A stretch of DNA of 64,000 nt from Curtobacterium sp. BH-2-1-1 (GTDB taxonomy: Bacteria; Actinomycetota; Actinomycetes; Actinomycetales; Microbacteriaceae), in the NCBI RefSeq assembly GCF_001806325.1, contig NZ_CP017580.1:3162001-3226000 (forward strand). Direction: 5' to 3'. Positions 15,976 through 24,379 of this stretch are shown in pieces; position 1 is the stretch's first letter; every line of letters begins with the position of its first letter. Under the pieces are notes generated by a model. That model ran no database searches and was not told where the DNA came from. It worked only from the letters and a program-made list of their open reading frames with translations. The translations under genes and the position numbers were made by a program.

Positions 15976-16049
15976 GCGCTCCATGAAAGCGCATTGCACC
16001 GACAGTCGCCAGTGCTGCAAGTTACTTTCGTGTTTCGTCGACGCGTTCC

Positions 16050-16100
16050 GTGAGCAGAAAGTGTCGGGTCGGCGCCTCGGACCCGACCGTTTCTGCTCAC
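16050..16100. repeat. 51-bp imperfect palindrome (21-bp arms), probable terminator/REP-like element
   Basis: Arm 16050-16070 begins GTGAGCAGAAA and pairs with 16080-16100 at 19 of 21 positions across a 9-base loop. It lies just beyond the stop of the Nudix regulator (16114, minus strand) and before the RpiR gene. It could end the former transcript. The stem is longer than usual terminators and has no T-run. Confidence 0.6.
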
Positions 16101-16113
16101 CAAGCAGGCGACC

Positions 16114-16764
16114 TCAGGCGCGCCGGTACCGGGTCGCCGGCTTGCCCGGGCCCGCGGCAGCGCGCGACCCCGTGTCGACCAGCAGCGGCAGCATCGCCCG
16201 GCGGAACGAGTCGGGCAGGAGCCGCTCGCCACGGACGGCCTCGTGCGCGTGCCGCAGCTCCGACATCGTGAATGGCTCGGCCAGGAGGCCTCGCGGATCG
16301 GGTGCCGCAGCGTACGACGCCCGCAAGGAGGCCACCGCGAACGCCACGATGTCGTCGTGCCCGTGCACCATCCCCGTCGCGGTGTCGACCGGGACCAGCC
16401 GCGCCTGTGACGGGTTCAACGACGACGACAGCGCTGAGAAGGGCACCACGTCGAGGTGCGCCACCGACAGCACCCATCCCCGGTCGTCCCGCGCGGGGTC
16501 GTCGAACACGTGCAGCTGCGTCGGCGCCAGCCCCGTCACGCCGGCCTTGTCGGACAGTGACCGCAGGACCGCCGCCGCCAACCGCTCGCCCTCGTGCACG
16601 AACGTCCCCGGCAGCCGCCAGTCGCCGTCGGTCGCGTCGCACACCTGCAGGACGGAGAGATCGCCCCCGGTCGGCACCGTCAGCACCGCGGTGTCGACGG
16701 CGACGGACGGCCGCGGGTAGTCGGTCAGCCGCTTGCCGCTTGCGTCGCGGTACTGGTTCGCCAT
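16114..16764 (-). CDS. NrtR-type transcriptional regulator with a dead Nudix domain
   Basis: The 216-aa product starts at ATG 16764 (MANQYRD). An N-terminal Nudix fold (about 20-150) is followed by a winged helix (FTMSELRHAHEAV... DSFRRAML... GKPATRYR), the NrtR layout. The Nudix box (GTFVHEGERLAAAVLRSL then SDKAGV) has lost the metal-binding glutamates: RExxEE has become RSLSDK. It should bind but not hydrolyse its ligand, usually ADP-ribose. It is divergent from an ADP-ribosylglycohydrolase, and two matching operators lie between them. A -10 TAAACT lies 7 nt before its ATG and overlaps operator 1, implying autoregulation. Confidence 0.85.
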   Translation of the reverse strand: MANQYRDASGKRLTDYPRPSVAVDTAVLTVPTGGDLSVLQVCDATDGDWRLPGTFVHEGERLAAAVLRSLSDKAGVTGLAPTQLHVFDDPARDDRGWVLSVAHLDVVPFSALSSSLNPSQARLVPVDTATGMVHGHDDIVAFAVASLRASYAAAPDPRGLLAEPFTMSELRHAHEAVRGERLLPDSFRRAMLPLLVDTGSRAAAGPGKPATRYRRA

Positions 16765-16772
16765 GGCAGCGA

Positions 16773-16794
16773 GTTTACGCACACTTGCGCAAAC
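16773..16794. promoter_or_regulatory. predicted NrtR operator 1
   Basis: GTTTACGC-N6-GCGCAAAC, an inverted repeat with 7 of 8 paired positions. It overlaps the -10 (16772-16777, minus strand) of the regulator and the likely -35 (TTGCGC, 16785-16790) of the ADP-ribosylglycohydrolase gene. Confidence 0.75.
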
Positions 16795-16816
16795 TGCGAC
16801 GATCGTGCAGACTCGG

Positions 16817-16838
16817 GTTTACGCAATTCCGCGCAAAC
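16817..16838. promoter_or_regulatory. predicted NrtR operator 2
   Basis: This has exactly the same arms as operator 1, GTTTACGC-N6-GCGCAAAC, with a different 6-base centre. The centres are 44 bp apart, about four helical turns. It lies just before the GAGGAGG ribosome site of the ADP-ribosylglycohydrolase. Confidence 0.75.
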
Positions 16839-16852
16839 CTGAGGAGGCGGCC

Positions 16853-17797
16853 ATGCTGACCACCGAACAGACCGACCGGGCGATCGGCGCCGTCATCGGC
16901 TCCGCCGCGGGCGACGCGCTCGGCGCGGGCTACGAGTTCCGCCCCGCCGTCCCCGAACCCACCCCGATCCGGATGGCCGGCGGCGGCTCGTTCGGCTGGG
17001 CTCCGGGGGAGTGGACGGACGACACGAGCATGGCCGTCCCGATCCTCCGCACGCTCGCGCGCGGCGGCGACCCGGCATCCGAGGAAGCGCTCGACGGCCT
17101 CGTCGCGGCCTGGGCAGCGTGGGCCGTCACCGCGCCCGACGTCGGCATCCAGACGCGCAACGTCCTCACGGGTCTGGAGGCGCGGGTCGCCTCCCACGCA
17201 CGCGCTGCGGCCCGGCAGGAACACGAGTACAAGGGGCAGTCGGCCGGCAACGGATCGCTCATGCGGACGGCACCGCTCGTGCTCGGGTACCTGACCGGTG
17301 CGGCCGACGAGGAACTGCGGCTCGCCGAGGCCGCCCGGGCGATCAGCGACCTCACGCACTACGAGTCGGACGCCGGGGACGCCTGCGTGCTCTGGTGCGT
17401 GGCGATCCGGCACACGGTGCTCACCGGCGAGCTCGACGTGCTGCGGGGCCTCGACCTGCTCGACCTCGAGAAGCGTCGGCTGTGGGTGGACCGGCTCGTC
17501 ACGGCGGAGCACTCCGAGCCGGTCGACTTCACGGACTCGAACGGGTGGGTGGTGTCCGCGATGCAGGCCGCGTACTCGGCGGTCAAGCGGAGTTCGTCGC
17601 TCGAGGACGCCCTCGTCCGCGCGGTCCGAACCGGGAACGACACCGACACGGTGGCTGCGATCGCCGGCGGGCTCGCGGGTGCGCTGTACGGCGCGGCTGC
17701 GCTGCCGGCCGAGTGGCGCGAGCTCTTGCACGGGTGGCCGAGCCTCCGCGCGGACGATCTGGTCGCGCTGAGCGAGCAGGCGCTCGCGACGCACTGA
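16853..17797 (+). CDS. ADP-ribosylglycohydrolase (DraG family)
   Basis: The start is the ATG at 16853 with GGAGG 5-9 nt upstream; the open frame further upstream crosses the operators and is not coding. The 314-aa protein has the DraG-type metal and substrate motifs: AIGSAAGDALGAGYEF-like start (key block AAGDALGAGYEF), EWTDDTSMAV, GNGSLMRTAPL, HYESDAGDACV and GNDTDTVAAIAGGLAGALYG. It removes ADP-ribose from proteins or small molecules using two Mg ions. Control by the neighbouring NrtR-type regulator would link it to NAD/ADP-ribose levels. Confidence 0.92.
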   Translation: MLTTEQTDRAIGAVIGSAAGDALGAGYEFRPAVPEPTPIRMAGGGSFGWAPGEWTDDTSMAVPILRTLARGGDPASEEALDGLVAAWAAWAVTAPDVGIQTRNVLTGLEARVASHARAAARQEHEYKGQSAGNGSLMRTAPLVLGYLTGAADEELRLAEAARAISDLTHYESDAGDACVLWCVAIRHTVLTGELDVLRGLDLLDLEKRRLWVDRLVTAEHSEPVDFTDSNGWVVSAMQAAYSAVKRSSSLEDALVRAVRTGNDTDTVAAIAGGLAGALYGAAALPAEWRELLHGWPSLRADDLVALSEQALATH

Positions 17798-17816
17798 GCC
17801 GTCGCGCTCTCGAGTC

Positions 17817-17857
17817 GTGGCGGCGGAGGATGTCGTGGGGGGATCCTCCGCCGCCAC
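17817..17857. terminator. 15-bp perfect stem terminator-like hairpin
   Basis: Arms 17817-17831 (GTGGCGGCGGAGGAT) and 17843-17857 pair perfectly around an 11-base loop, 20 bp after the ADP-ribosylglycohydrolase stop, between convergent genes. There is no T-run. Confidence 0.7.
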
Positions 17858-17867
17858 CTGTGGGGCG

Positions 17868-17887
17868 GGGGCGAGCCGCGCCTCCAG
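17868..17887 (+). repeat. dispersed 20-nt repeat, copy 1
   Basis: GGGGCGAGCCGCGCCTCCAG, identical to 34829-34848 and to the reverse complement of 45943-45962. Here it sits between convergent genes. Confidence 0.8.
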
Positions 17888-17896
17888 TCCGTCCGT

Positions 17897-18265
17897 TCAG
17901 AGCGCGCTGCGCGCCCGCTCCACCGCCTCGATGAACCGGGGGATGCCCCACATCAGGAAGGTCGGCTCGATCCCGCTCCGCAGGGTGATCCGGACCTTCT
18001 TCCGCAGGCCGCTCGACACGTCGTCGAGTCGGGCGATCTCCTCGACGGGGATCCCGAAGTCGGAGCGGGCGAAGTTGAGCGGGTGGGCGTGGAACCAGAT
18101 GACCTCGGGCGTGAGGGTGAGGCGTCCGCCGACCTCGATCCGGCGGCTCGGGCGGGAGCTGGTCGGGGGCGCGTAGCCGGGGATGATGTCGGCCGCGCCG
18201 GAGTTCTCGTGGTCGGCGAGGTAGGTCGCGACCTTCTTGAGCAGTGGTGTGGTGTGGTCCCCCAT
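17897..18265 (-). CDS. conserved hypothetical with GRAM/PH-like fold features
   Basis: The 122-aa soluble protein has no signal peptide or membrane segment. The central part (RRIEVGGRLTLTPEVIWF, then PVEEIARLDDV, VRITLRSG, FLMWGIPRFIEAVERA) has the strand pattern of PH/GRAM-like domains: a region with its own surface turn, then a C-terminal helix. No function is known to me. It is transcribed alone, downstream of the hairpin at 18295. Confidence 0.75.
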   Translation of the reverse strand: MGDHTTPLLKKVATYLADHENSGAADIIPGYAPPTSSRPSRRIEVGGRLTLTPEVIWFHAHPLNFARSDFGIPVEEIARLDDVSSGLRKKVRITLRSGIEPTFLMWGIPRFIEAVERARSAL

Positions 18266-18294
18266 GCGGTCAGCCTACGAGACGGGGCACGGAT

Positions 18295-18359
18295 GCCAGG
18301 AGGCGCGGATCACCTCGACGACGCGACCTGCGTCGCGGAGGTGGGTCGCGCCTCCTGGC
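18295..18359. terminator. terminator-like palindrome with GGAGGCGCG arms
   Basis: Arms 18295-18315 (beginning GCCAGGAGGCGCG) and 18339-18359 pair at about 17 of 21 positions. It lies just after the DUF4395 gene stop on the minus strand, so it probably ends that operon. Confidence 0.6.
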
Positions 18360-18365
18360 CCGTGA

Positions 18366-18842
18366 TCAGACCGCGGATCGCTGCCGGAAGACGCCTGCGC
18401 GGACCAGCCACACGTAGAGGAGGCAGCCGATGCAGACGTCGAAGACGGCGTTGAGGAACGCGGCGACGAGCGCGATCGCCGCACCGACGGGGGCCGCGTA
18501 CGGGACCCAGACGAGCGCGAGCACGAGGGCGAGGGCCGTGATGACGAGGCCGACCTGCTGGGCGAAGGTCGGGGGTTCCGGGGCCTCGAGCTCGGCGGGC
18601 GGGCCGAGCTTCGGGCGGACGAGCCGCCGGAACAACGCGCCGTAGGGGTGGCGGCGGATGCCGGCGATGCCGCCGATGGCGAAGAGCACGACGATGACGG
18701 CGAGCAGTGCGATACCGATCGGCCACGTCGTGGGGATCAGGGTGAGGACGACCGTCGCCGCGAGGAGGACGGTCGTGATGGCGGCGCCGAACCTCGGGGA
18801 ACGGGGGTCGATGCCGCGGGCGGGGTCGTTCGTGGCGGTCAT
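18366..18842 (-). CDS. DUF4395 integral membrane protein
   Basis: The 158-aa product has four hydrophobic segments (about 20-37, 41-58, 95-113, 118-145) and the typical DUF4395 features FGAAITTVLL, a basic loop (RRHPYGALFRRLVRPKLGPP) and DVCIGCLLYVWLV near the end. The conserved CIGC pair may be redox-active. It overlaps the stop of the thioredoxin-like gene by 4 bp (ATGA). This pairing is common in Actinobacteria and suggests a membrane thiol-redox unit. Confidence 0.85.
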   Translation of the reverse strand: MTATNDPARGIDPRSPRFGAAITTVLLAATVVLTLIPTTWPIGIALLAVIVVLFAIGGIAGIRRHPYGALFRRLVRPKLGPPAELEAPEPPTFAQQVGLVITALALVLALVWVPYAAPVGAAIALVAAFLNAVFDVCIGCLLYVWLVRAGVFRQRSAV

Positions 18843-19330
18843 GGGGACTCGTCTCCGGGAGTCGTTGCTGGTGCTGCTGCTGTTGGTGCTGGCAGGACGG
18901 CGTCGAGGGCTGCGGTGAGCTCGGCGGGTCGTGGCGGACCGCCGAACCGGGTGTGCACCGCGCGGCCTCGGTCGAGGAGCAGGACCGTGGGGGTCTGCAT
19001 GACGGCGAAGCGTCGGGCGAGCTCGGGGCGTTCCGCGAGGTCGATCTCGAGACGGGTGACTCCGGGGTGCTCGGCGGCGAGGGTGTCGAGCTGGCGACGG
19101 GTGGCCGGGCAGCGGGCGCAGGTCGGCGTGGAGAACTGGACGAGGGTGGCCTCGGTGCCGAAGGCCTCGGCGGGGGCGAGGTCGGCGGTCGTCGGATCGG
19201 TGGTGGTGGTGCGGGTGTCCTTCGTCCGCGTGGGGCGGGCTCGGCCGGTCCGGGCGCGCAGGAGCAGGCCGATAACTGTGGCGAGTGCGAGGACTCCCAC
19301 GAGGACGGCGACTGCTGCGGCGACGGTCAT
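18839..19330 (-). CDS. membrane-anchored thioredoxin-like protein
   Basis: The start is the ATG at 19330 (MTVAAAVAVLVGVLALATVIGLLL); the 22 extra upstream codons are not coding-like. The N-terminal helix anchors the 163-aa protein, and a Thr-rich linker follows. The thioredoxin domain has an active site of FSTPTCARCPATRR (CxxC = CARC) and the cis-Pro region MQTPTVLLLDRG. It probably reduces disulfides at the membrane face. It is coupled to the downstream DUF4395 gene. Confidence 0.88.
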   Translation of the reverse strand: MTVAAAVAVLVGVLALATVIGLLLRARTGRARPTRTKDTRTTTTDPTTADLAPAEAFGTEATLVQFSTPTCARCPATRRQLDTLAAEHPGVTRLEIDLAERPELARRFAVMQTPTVLLLDRGRAVHTRFGGPPRPAELTAALDAVLPAPTAAAPATTPGDESP

Positions 19331-19421
19331 GTCGTGACGGTACGTCCTCGGACGCTCGGGAGCGCCGACATGACCGCGTGTGACGAGCCGCGGCATCCGG
19401 GCGGCGTCCGGTCCGGTCGGG

Positions 19422-20027
19422 TCAGGTGCGGGGCTTCGGCAGCAGTCGGCCCAGCGTGCCCTGCAGGACCAGGAGGAGCACCCAGTACAGGCCGATCGAC
19501 GGGAAGATCATCGAGAGGACGAGCGCGAGGGCGAGCAGCACGGCGGCGATCGGACCCTTCCGCCAGTCGCCGAGCGGCGAGGACAGCAGCTCCGGGGAAC
19601 GGCGGAGCTCCCACTCGATCGCAGTCAGCGTGAGGCTCGTCACGACCATGCTGCCCAGGTAGAGGGCGTGTGCGACCCGGTCGCCCTCGACCTCGGTGTT
19701 GAGCAGGTTCGCGGCGAAGGGCAGGAACGCGATGCTCACGAGCCACACGAAGTTGAGCTGCATCACGCGGATGTTGTACGAGCGGACGTGCTCGAACACC
19801 TGGTGGTGCAGCGTCCAGAAGCGGGCGATGACCCAGAACGTGATGAAGAACTCGAGGAGCGCCGGCCAGTGCTCCTGCAGGAGGTCTCCGGCGCCCCGAC
19901 CCCCGCTGAGTTCGCCGGCCAGGTCGACGAGCGGGAGGATCAGGATCGTGATCGCGATGGCGACGGTCGCGTCGGAGAAGTTCACGAGGCGGTCGAGGCC
20001 ACGTTCGGTGCGTGCCGGCTCGGTCAT
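19422..20027 (-). CDS. TMEM175-family (DUF1211) potassium channel
   Basis: The start is ATG 20027 (MTEPARTERGL). The frame remains open for over 3 kb upstream only because it runs antisense to the next gene. The 201-aa protein carries the hallmark RLVNFSDATVAIAITIL in its first helix (FSD motif) and about six hydrophobic segments, the size of single-repeat bacterial TMEM175 channels, which form tetrameric leak K+ channels. It is monocistronic. Confidence 0.88.
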   Translation of the reverse strand: MTEPARTERGLDRLVNFSDATVAIAITILILPLVDLAGELSGGRGAGDLLQEHWPALLEFFITFWVIARFWTLHHQVFEHVRSYNIRVMQLNFVWLVSIAFLPFAANLLNTEVEGDRVAHALYLGSMVVTSLTLTAIEWELRRSPELLSSPLGDWRKGPIAAVLLALALVLSMIFPSIGLYWVLLLVLQGTLGRLLPKPRT

Positions 20028-20069
20028 GGAGCCGAGTCTAGGGACCGCGACGGCCCTAGCATCGGGAGG

Positions 20070-20303
20070 ATGGTCGACGATGTGACGCCTGGACGGTACC
20101 GGCACTTCAAGGGCGGCGAGTACGAGGTGGTGCTCGTGGCGCGGGACGTCGAGACCGAGGAGCCGGTGGTCGTCTACCAGGCGCTGTACGGGGAGCGCGG
20201 GCACTGGGTGCGGTCGCTCGCGGACTTCACGGCGTGGGTGTCGCGTGACGGGTATGAGGGTCCGCGCTTCGTGCGGACGGACGGTGTCGGCGGGCGGGCC
20301 TAG
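20070..20303 (+). CDS. DUF1653 small protein
   Basis: The 77-aa protein starts at ATG 20070, right after GGGAGG, with TAGCAT at 20056-20061 as a plausible -10. PGRYRHFKGGEYEVVLVARDVETEEPVVVY (key blocks GRYRHFKGGEYEVV, YQALYGERGHWVRSL, PRFVR) is the DUF1653 signature, found alone or next to nucleases and acetyltransferases. The function is unknown. It lies 33 bp before the nuclease-helicase gene and may share its promoter. Confidence 0.88.
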   Translation: MVDDVTPGRYRHFKGGEYEVVLVARDVETEEPVVVYQALYGERGHWVRSLADFTAWVSRDGYEGPRFVRTDGVGGRA

Positions 20304-20336
20304 GCTCGCAGGGCACCGAGGAGACGGGGGAGACGC

Positions 20337-23300
20337 ATGCAGATCGGCGGCGACGGGCAGGTCCTGCTCAGCCCGAGCGACCTCTCGACGTGGGCGGCCT
20401 GCGAGTGGGCGTTCCTCCGGCGCATGGACGTGAAGCTCGGCCGGGGCGAGCCCCTGCCCGAGTCGCACGACGACATGCTCGAGCGCACCGCACGCCTGGG
20501 GGACCAGCACGAGCTCGACTACCTCGCCATCCTGAAGGACACGCGGGACGTCGTCGAGTTCGACCGACCGGCGCCGGCCGAGTACCCGTCGGCAGCGGCG
20601 GCCGCGCTGGACGCGATGCGCACCGGCGCGGACGTCCTCTACCAACCGACCTTCTTCGCGCCGCCGACGGCAGGGGCGCCCGGCTTCATCGGCTTCGCGG
20701 ACTTCATCATGCGGAACGAGCGCGGCCGGTACGAGGTGTACGACACCAAGCTCGCGCGCCACGCCAAGATCAGCGCCCTGCTGCAGCTGGCCGCGTACGC
20801 CGAGCAGATGCAGGCGCACGGCATCCCCACCGGCGAGCAGGTCCACCTCGTGCTCGGCGACCGGACGACCACCACGCACGACCTCGCCGACATCGCGCCG
20901 GTGTACCGGACGCAGCGCGCCGAGCTGCAGCGGGTGATCGCTGAGCGCCTGACCGAGACCGAGCCGCTGCAGTGGGCCGACCCGCGGTACTCGTCGTGCG
21001 GCCGGTGCGACGTGTGCACGACACAGGTCGCCGAGCACCGTGACCTGGTCCTCGTCGCGGGCATGCGACTCGACCAGCGGACGAAGCTCATCCGGCAGGG
21101 GGTGCGGACGATCGACGAGCTGGCTGACCGGACCACGGCCGTGCCCGGTCTCCCGCGCGGGACGCAAGCGCGGCTGGTGCGTCAGGCGCGCCTCCAGGTC
21201 GACACCGAGCACGCGCGGACCGCAGCCGACGGTGCCCAGGCGACCGGGACGACCAAGCCGCTCTTCGAGGTGCTCGACGCCCGCGCGCTCGACGCGATCC
21301 CGACGCCGGACCCGGGCGACGTGTTCTTCGACTTCGAGGGGGACCCGCTCCACACCGAGGACGGCGTCCACTGGGGACTCGACTACCTGTTCGGGCTCGT
21401 CGACCCCGATGCACGCTTCACGGCGTTCTGGGCGCACACGATCCGCGACGAGCGCCAGGCGCTGCTGGACTTCCTCGCCTTCATCGAGGTTCGGCGGCAG
21501 CAGTACCCGGGGATGCACATCTACCACTACGCGGCGTACGAGCGGACGCACCTGCTGTCCCTCGCTGCCCGGCACGGCGTCGGGGAAGAAGCCGTCGACG
21601 ACCTGCTCCGCGCCGGGGTCCTCGTCGACCTGTACCCGATCGTGCGCAAGGCGCTCGTGGTCGGCAGCCGCAGCTACTCCATCAAGAAGCTCGAGCCGCT
21701 CTACATGGGTTCGGACCTGCGGCTCAGCGATGTGACGAACGCGGCGGACAGCATCACGGCGTACGTCGACGCGATCGAGGAGCTCCGGAACGGCGACGCC
21801 GTCGCCGGGCAGCACATGCTCGACGAGGTCGCCGACTACAACGCCTACGACTGCCGGTCGACCCTCCGTCTGCGCGACTGGCTCCTGTCGCTCCGAGCGA
21901 CAGCTCGCGCGTCCTCGTCCGCGCCCGTCGCTGCCGAGCCGGACGAACTCCTCCCGCCGATCCCGGTCGACCGCGAACCGAACCCCGTGTACACGGCGCT
22001 CGCCGCGCAGCTCGACGGGGTCGACGCCCTCGACCGGACGCCCGACCAGACGGCGTTGGCGCTCGCCGCAGCCGCGATCGACTACCACCGGCGCGAGGCG
22101 AAGACCTTCTGGCAGGACCACTTCGACCGCCTGCGGAACCCGGTGGACGAGTGGGCGGACACCCGCGACGTGCTGGTCGTCGAGCGGGCGTCGGTCGAGC
22201 GCGACTGGGACACGCTGCCGCGCGCCCGGTCGCAGTCCCGAGAGATCCGGCTGTCGGGGACGCTCGCGCCCGGTTCGCGGCTCCGTCCAGGAGGCACGCC
22301 CCACCTCGTCTACGACGACCCGCTCCCGCCGTCGATCGCCGCTCCGGCGCCGGGTTCGAAGGGCGCGTCGGCCCGCGCGGTCGTGCTGGACGCGTTCGAG
22401 GACGGTGACGGCTTCGAGGTGCTCATGAAGGAGAGCCTGCCGGTCGGCGGCTCGCCGCACGAGGACTTCCCGGCCGCCCTCGCGCCGGCAGCACCACCGC
22501 GAGCGAAGCCCCAGCCCGAGGCGATCGCGGAGTGGGGACAGGCGGTCCTCGACGCCCTGCCCGCGATGCTGCCCGATCCGGCGCTCGACCTCCTCCGCCG
22601 GGTCCCGCCGCGGGGGCCGATCGTGCCCGTGCAGGGGGACGACACGGTGTCGGCCGTGGTCGCGACGCTGCTCGGCCTCGACCGGTCGTACTTGGCGATC
22701 CAAGGCCCTCCGGGGACGGGCAAGACGTACGTCGGGTCGAACGTCGTCGCGCGGCTGGTGCGCGAGTACGGCTGGCGCGTCGGGGTCGTCGGGCAGTCGC
22801 ACGCGACCTCGGAGAACTTCCTGGCGTCGGTCGTGCAGGCCGGGGTGCCCGCCGACCGCGTGGTGAAGGTGCCCCGGGCGGGAGCGGACCCGGACGACGT
22901 CGAGTCGGCACCGTGGACGCCCGTGAAGAACAACGCCGCCGTGGCTGCGTTCCTGTCGTCCTGCGCCGAGACCGGCACGGGCGGGGTCGTCGGCGGGACC
23001 GCGTGGACCTTCGCGAACGAGGGCACGATCCCGCGCCGCTCCCTCGACCTGCTCGTGGTGGACGAGGCCGGGCAGTTCTCCCTCGCGCCGACGATCGCGT
23101 CCTCGATCGCCGCGACGCGCCTGCTCCTCCTCGGGGACCCGCAGCAGCTGCCGCAGGTGTCGCAGGGGTCCCACCCGGAGCCCGTCGACGAGTCGGCGCT
23201 CGGCTGGCTCGCCGACGGCCAACACGTGCTGCCGGAGGCGTTCGGCTACTTCCTGGCGCGGACCCGGCGGATGGAGCCGGCACTCACGGCGTCGGTGTCG

Positions 23301-23855
23301 GCGCTGTCCTACGACGGGCAGCTCGCGTCGATGGTGTCCGGGCGACACCTCGACGGCATCGGCGCGGGCGTCCACCCGGAGCCGATCGTGCACGCCGGCA
23401 ACACCACGTCCTCGGCGGAGGAAGCGGCTCGGGTCGTCGCCCTCGCGCAGGACGTCGTCGGTCGGCGGTGGGTGGACGGTGACACCGAACGCGTGCTCAC
23501 GGACGAGGACGTGATCGTCGTCGCGCCGTACAACGCCCAGGGAGCGGTGATCCGTGACGCCCTGGACCGTGCAGGACTGCGGGGGACGCAGGTCGGCACG
23601 GTGGACCTGTTCCAGGGGCGCGAGGCCGTCGTGTCGATCGTGTCGCTCGCGGCGTCGAGCGCAGCCGACATCCCGCGTGGGCTCGACTTCCTGCTCATGC
23701 CGAACCGGTTGAACGTGGCGTTGTCGCGGGCGAAGTGGGCGGCGTACCTCGTGTACTCGCCGGCGCTGGCGACGGGCCTGCCGCCCTCGATCGCCGGGCT
23801 GTCGCTGCTGTCCCGGTTCATCGAGCTCGTCGAGCCGGGTCCGAGCGGCCGCTAG
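20337..23855 (+). CDS. TM0106-family RecB-like nuclease fused to SF1 helicase
   Basis: The 1172-aa protein has an N-terminal RecB/Cas4-like nuclease with C22 and the CGRCDVC triplet (about 222-228), which could hold a Fe-S cluster. A predicted RNase H-like region follows (VFFDFEGDPL, about 328, then YHYAAYERTHL and YNAYDCRSTLRL). The C-terminal DNA2/NAM7-type helicase has GPPGTGKTYVGSN (about 789), VVDEAGQFSLAP (about 909), GDPQQLPQVSQG and LFQGREAVVSIVSLA. It is likely a DNA repair or processing enzyme; the family is widespread in Actinobacteria but little studied. It starts 9 nt after a GGGGGAGA-like site. Confidence 0.88.
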   Translation: MQIGGDGQVLLSPSDLSTWAACEWAFLRRMDVKLGRGEPLPESHDDMLERTARLGDQHELDYLAILKDTRDVVEFDRPAPAEYPSAAAAALDAMRTGADVLYQPTFFAPPTAGAPGFIGFADFIMRNERGRYEVYDTKLARHAKISALLQLAAYAEQMQAHGIPTGEQVHLVLGDRTTTTHDLADIAPVYRTQRAELQRVIAERLTETEPLQWADPRYSSCGRCDVCTTQVAEHRDLVLVAGMRLDQRTKLIRQGVRTIDELADRTTAVPGLPRGTQARLVRQARLQVDTEHARTAADGAQATGTTKPLFEVLDARALDAIPTPDPGDVFFDFEGDPLHTEDGVHWGLDYLFGLVDPDARFTAFWAHTIRDERQALLDFLAFIEVRRQQYPGMHIYHYAAYERTHLLSLAARHGVGEEAVDDLLRAGVLVDLYPIVRKALVVGSRSYSIKKLEPLYMGSDLRLSDVTNAADSITAYVDAIEELRNGDAVAGQHMLDEVADYNAYDCRSTLRLRDWLLSLRATARASSSAPVAAEPDELLPPIPVDREPNPVYTALAAQLDGVDALDRTPDQTALALAAAAIDYHRREAKTFWQDHFDRLRNPVDEWADTRDVLVVERASVERDWDTLPRARSQSREIRLSGTLAPGSRLRPGGTPHLVYDDPLPPSIAAPAPGSKGASARAVVLDAFEDGDGFEVLMKESLPVGGSPHEDFPAALAPAAPPRAKPQPEAIAEWGQAVLDALPAMLPDPALDLLRRVPPRGPIVPVQGDDTVSAVVATLLGLDRSYLAIQGPPGTGKTYVGSNVVARLVREYGWRVGVVGQSHATSENFLASVVQAGVPADRVVKVPRAGADPDDVESAPWTPVKNNAAVAAFLSSCAETGTGGVVGGTAWTFANEGTIPRRSLDLLVVDEAGQFSLAPTIASSIAATRLLLLGDPQQLPQVSQGSHPEPVDESALGWLADGQHVLPEAFGYFLARTRRMEPALTASVSALSYDGQLASMVSGRHLDGIGAGVHPEPIVHAGNTTSSAEEAARVVALAQDVVGRRWVDGDTERVLTDEDVIVVAPYNAQGAVIRDALDRAGLRGTQVGTVDLFQGREAVVSIVSLAASSAADIPRGLDFLLMPNRLNVALSRAKWAAYLVYSPALATGLPPSIAGLSLLSRFIELVEPGPSGR

Positions 23856-23864
23856 GCGACGGGG

Positions 23865-24293
23865 TCAGCCCTGGTCGGGGTCCTCGTCGAGCTGGACACC
23901 GCTCTGCATCTGCGCGCGCATGCCCGCGAGGACGTCGGCGTGCAGGAAGTTCGCCTCGGCGGCACTCGTGGGGTCGACCACGATGCCGAACTCCTCCGGC
24001 AGCGCCGTCACGAGCTCGGACATCGACACCGGACGGCCCTCGGTGTCGGGCAGGCCGGCGGCGAGTTCGGCGGGGTCGGTGAACACCGGGACGAACGGCT
24101 TCTCGCGGATGACCACGTGCGCGACGCTTCCGCCGTCCGGAGCGTCCGCGGGTCGCCACGGCACCCACGCGGCGCTGCGGAGGAAGCCGGCCGGCGAGGT
24201 CGCCATGCGCCGCCGGAGTTCGGCGGCGGCGGTCGGCGGGGTCTTGTCGACGCCGCGGCCGAAGGCGGATCCGGTCTGGTCGTTGGTGCTCAT
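23865..24293 (-). CDS. SseB-like N-terminal domain protein
   Basis: The 142-aa soluble protein has the SseB-type order: ELRRRMATSPAGFLRSA, AAWVPWRP, FVPVFTDPAELAAGLP, MSELVTALPEEFGIVVDPTS. The family is often found as an accessory of type VII secretion or as orphans of unknown role. It is convergent with the nuclease-helicase gene, 9 nt away. Confidence 0.75.
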   Translation of the reverse strand: MSTNDQTGSAFGRGVDKTPPTAAAELRRRMATSPAGFLRSAAWVPWRPADAPDGGSVAHVVIREKPFVPVFTDPAELAAGLPDTEGRPVSMSELVTALPEEFGIVVDPTSAAEANFLHADVLAGMRAQMQSGVQLDEDPDQG

Positions 24294-24379
24294 GCGGTTC
24301 CCTCCCGGGGGTCGTCGACCATGCTGTCACGGCCGGCGGGGTCGTCACGACGTCGCAGCACGGACGTCGGCGGTCGGGC

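Noticed and set aside
19422..23393. 1323-codon open frame on the minus strand
   Set aside because: Only the last 201 codons (19422-20027) encode a real protein (TMEM175). The rest runs antisense to the nuclease-helicase gene with the Arg/Val/Asp-rich bias of a high-GC shadow.
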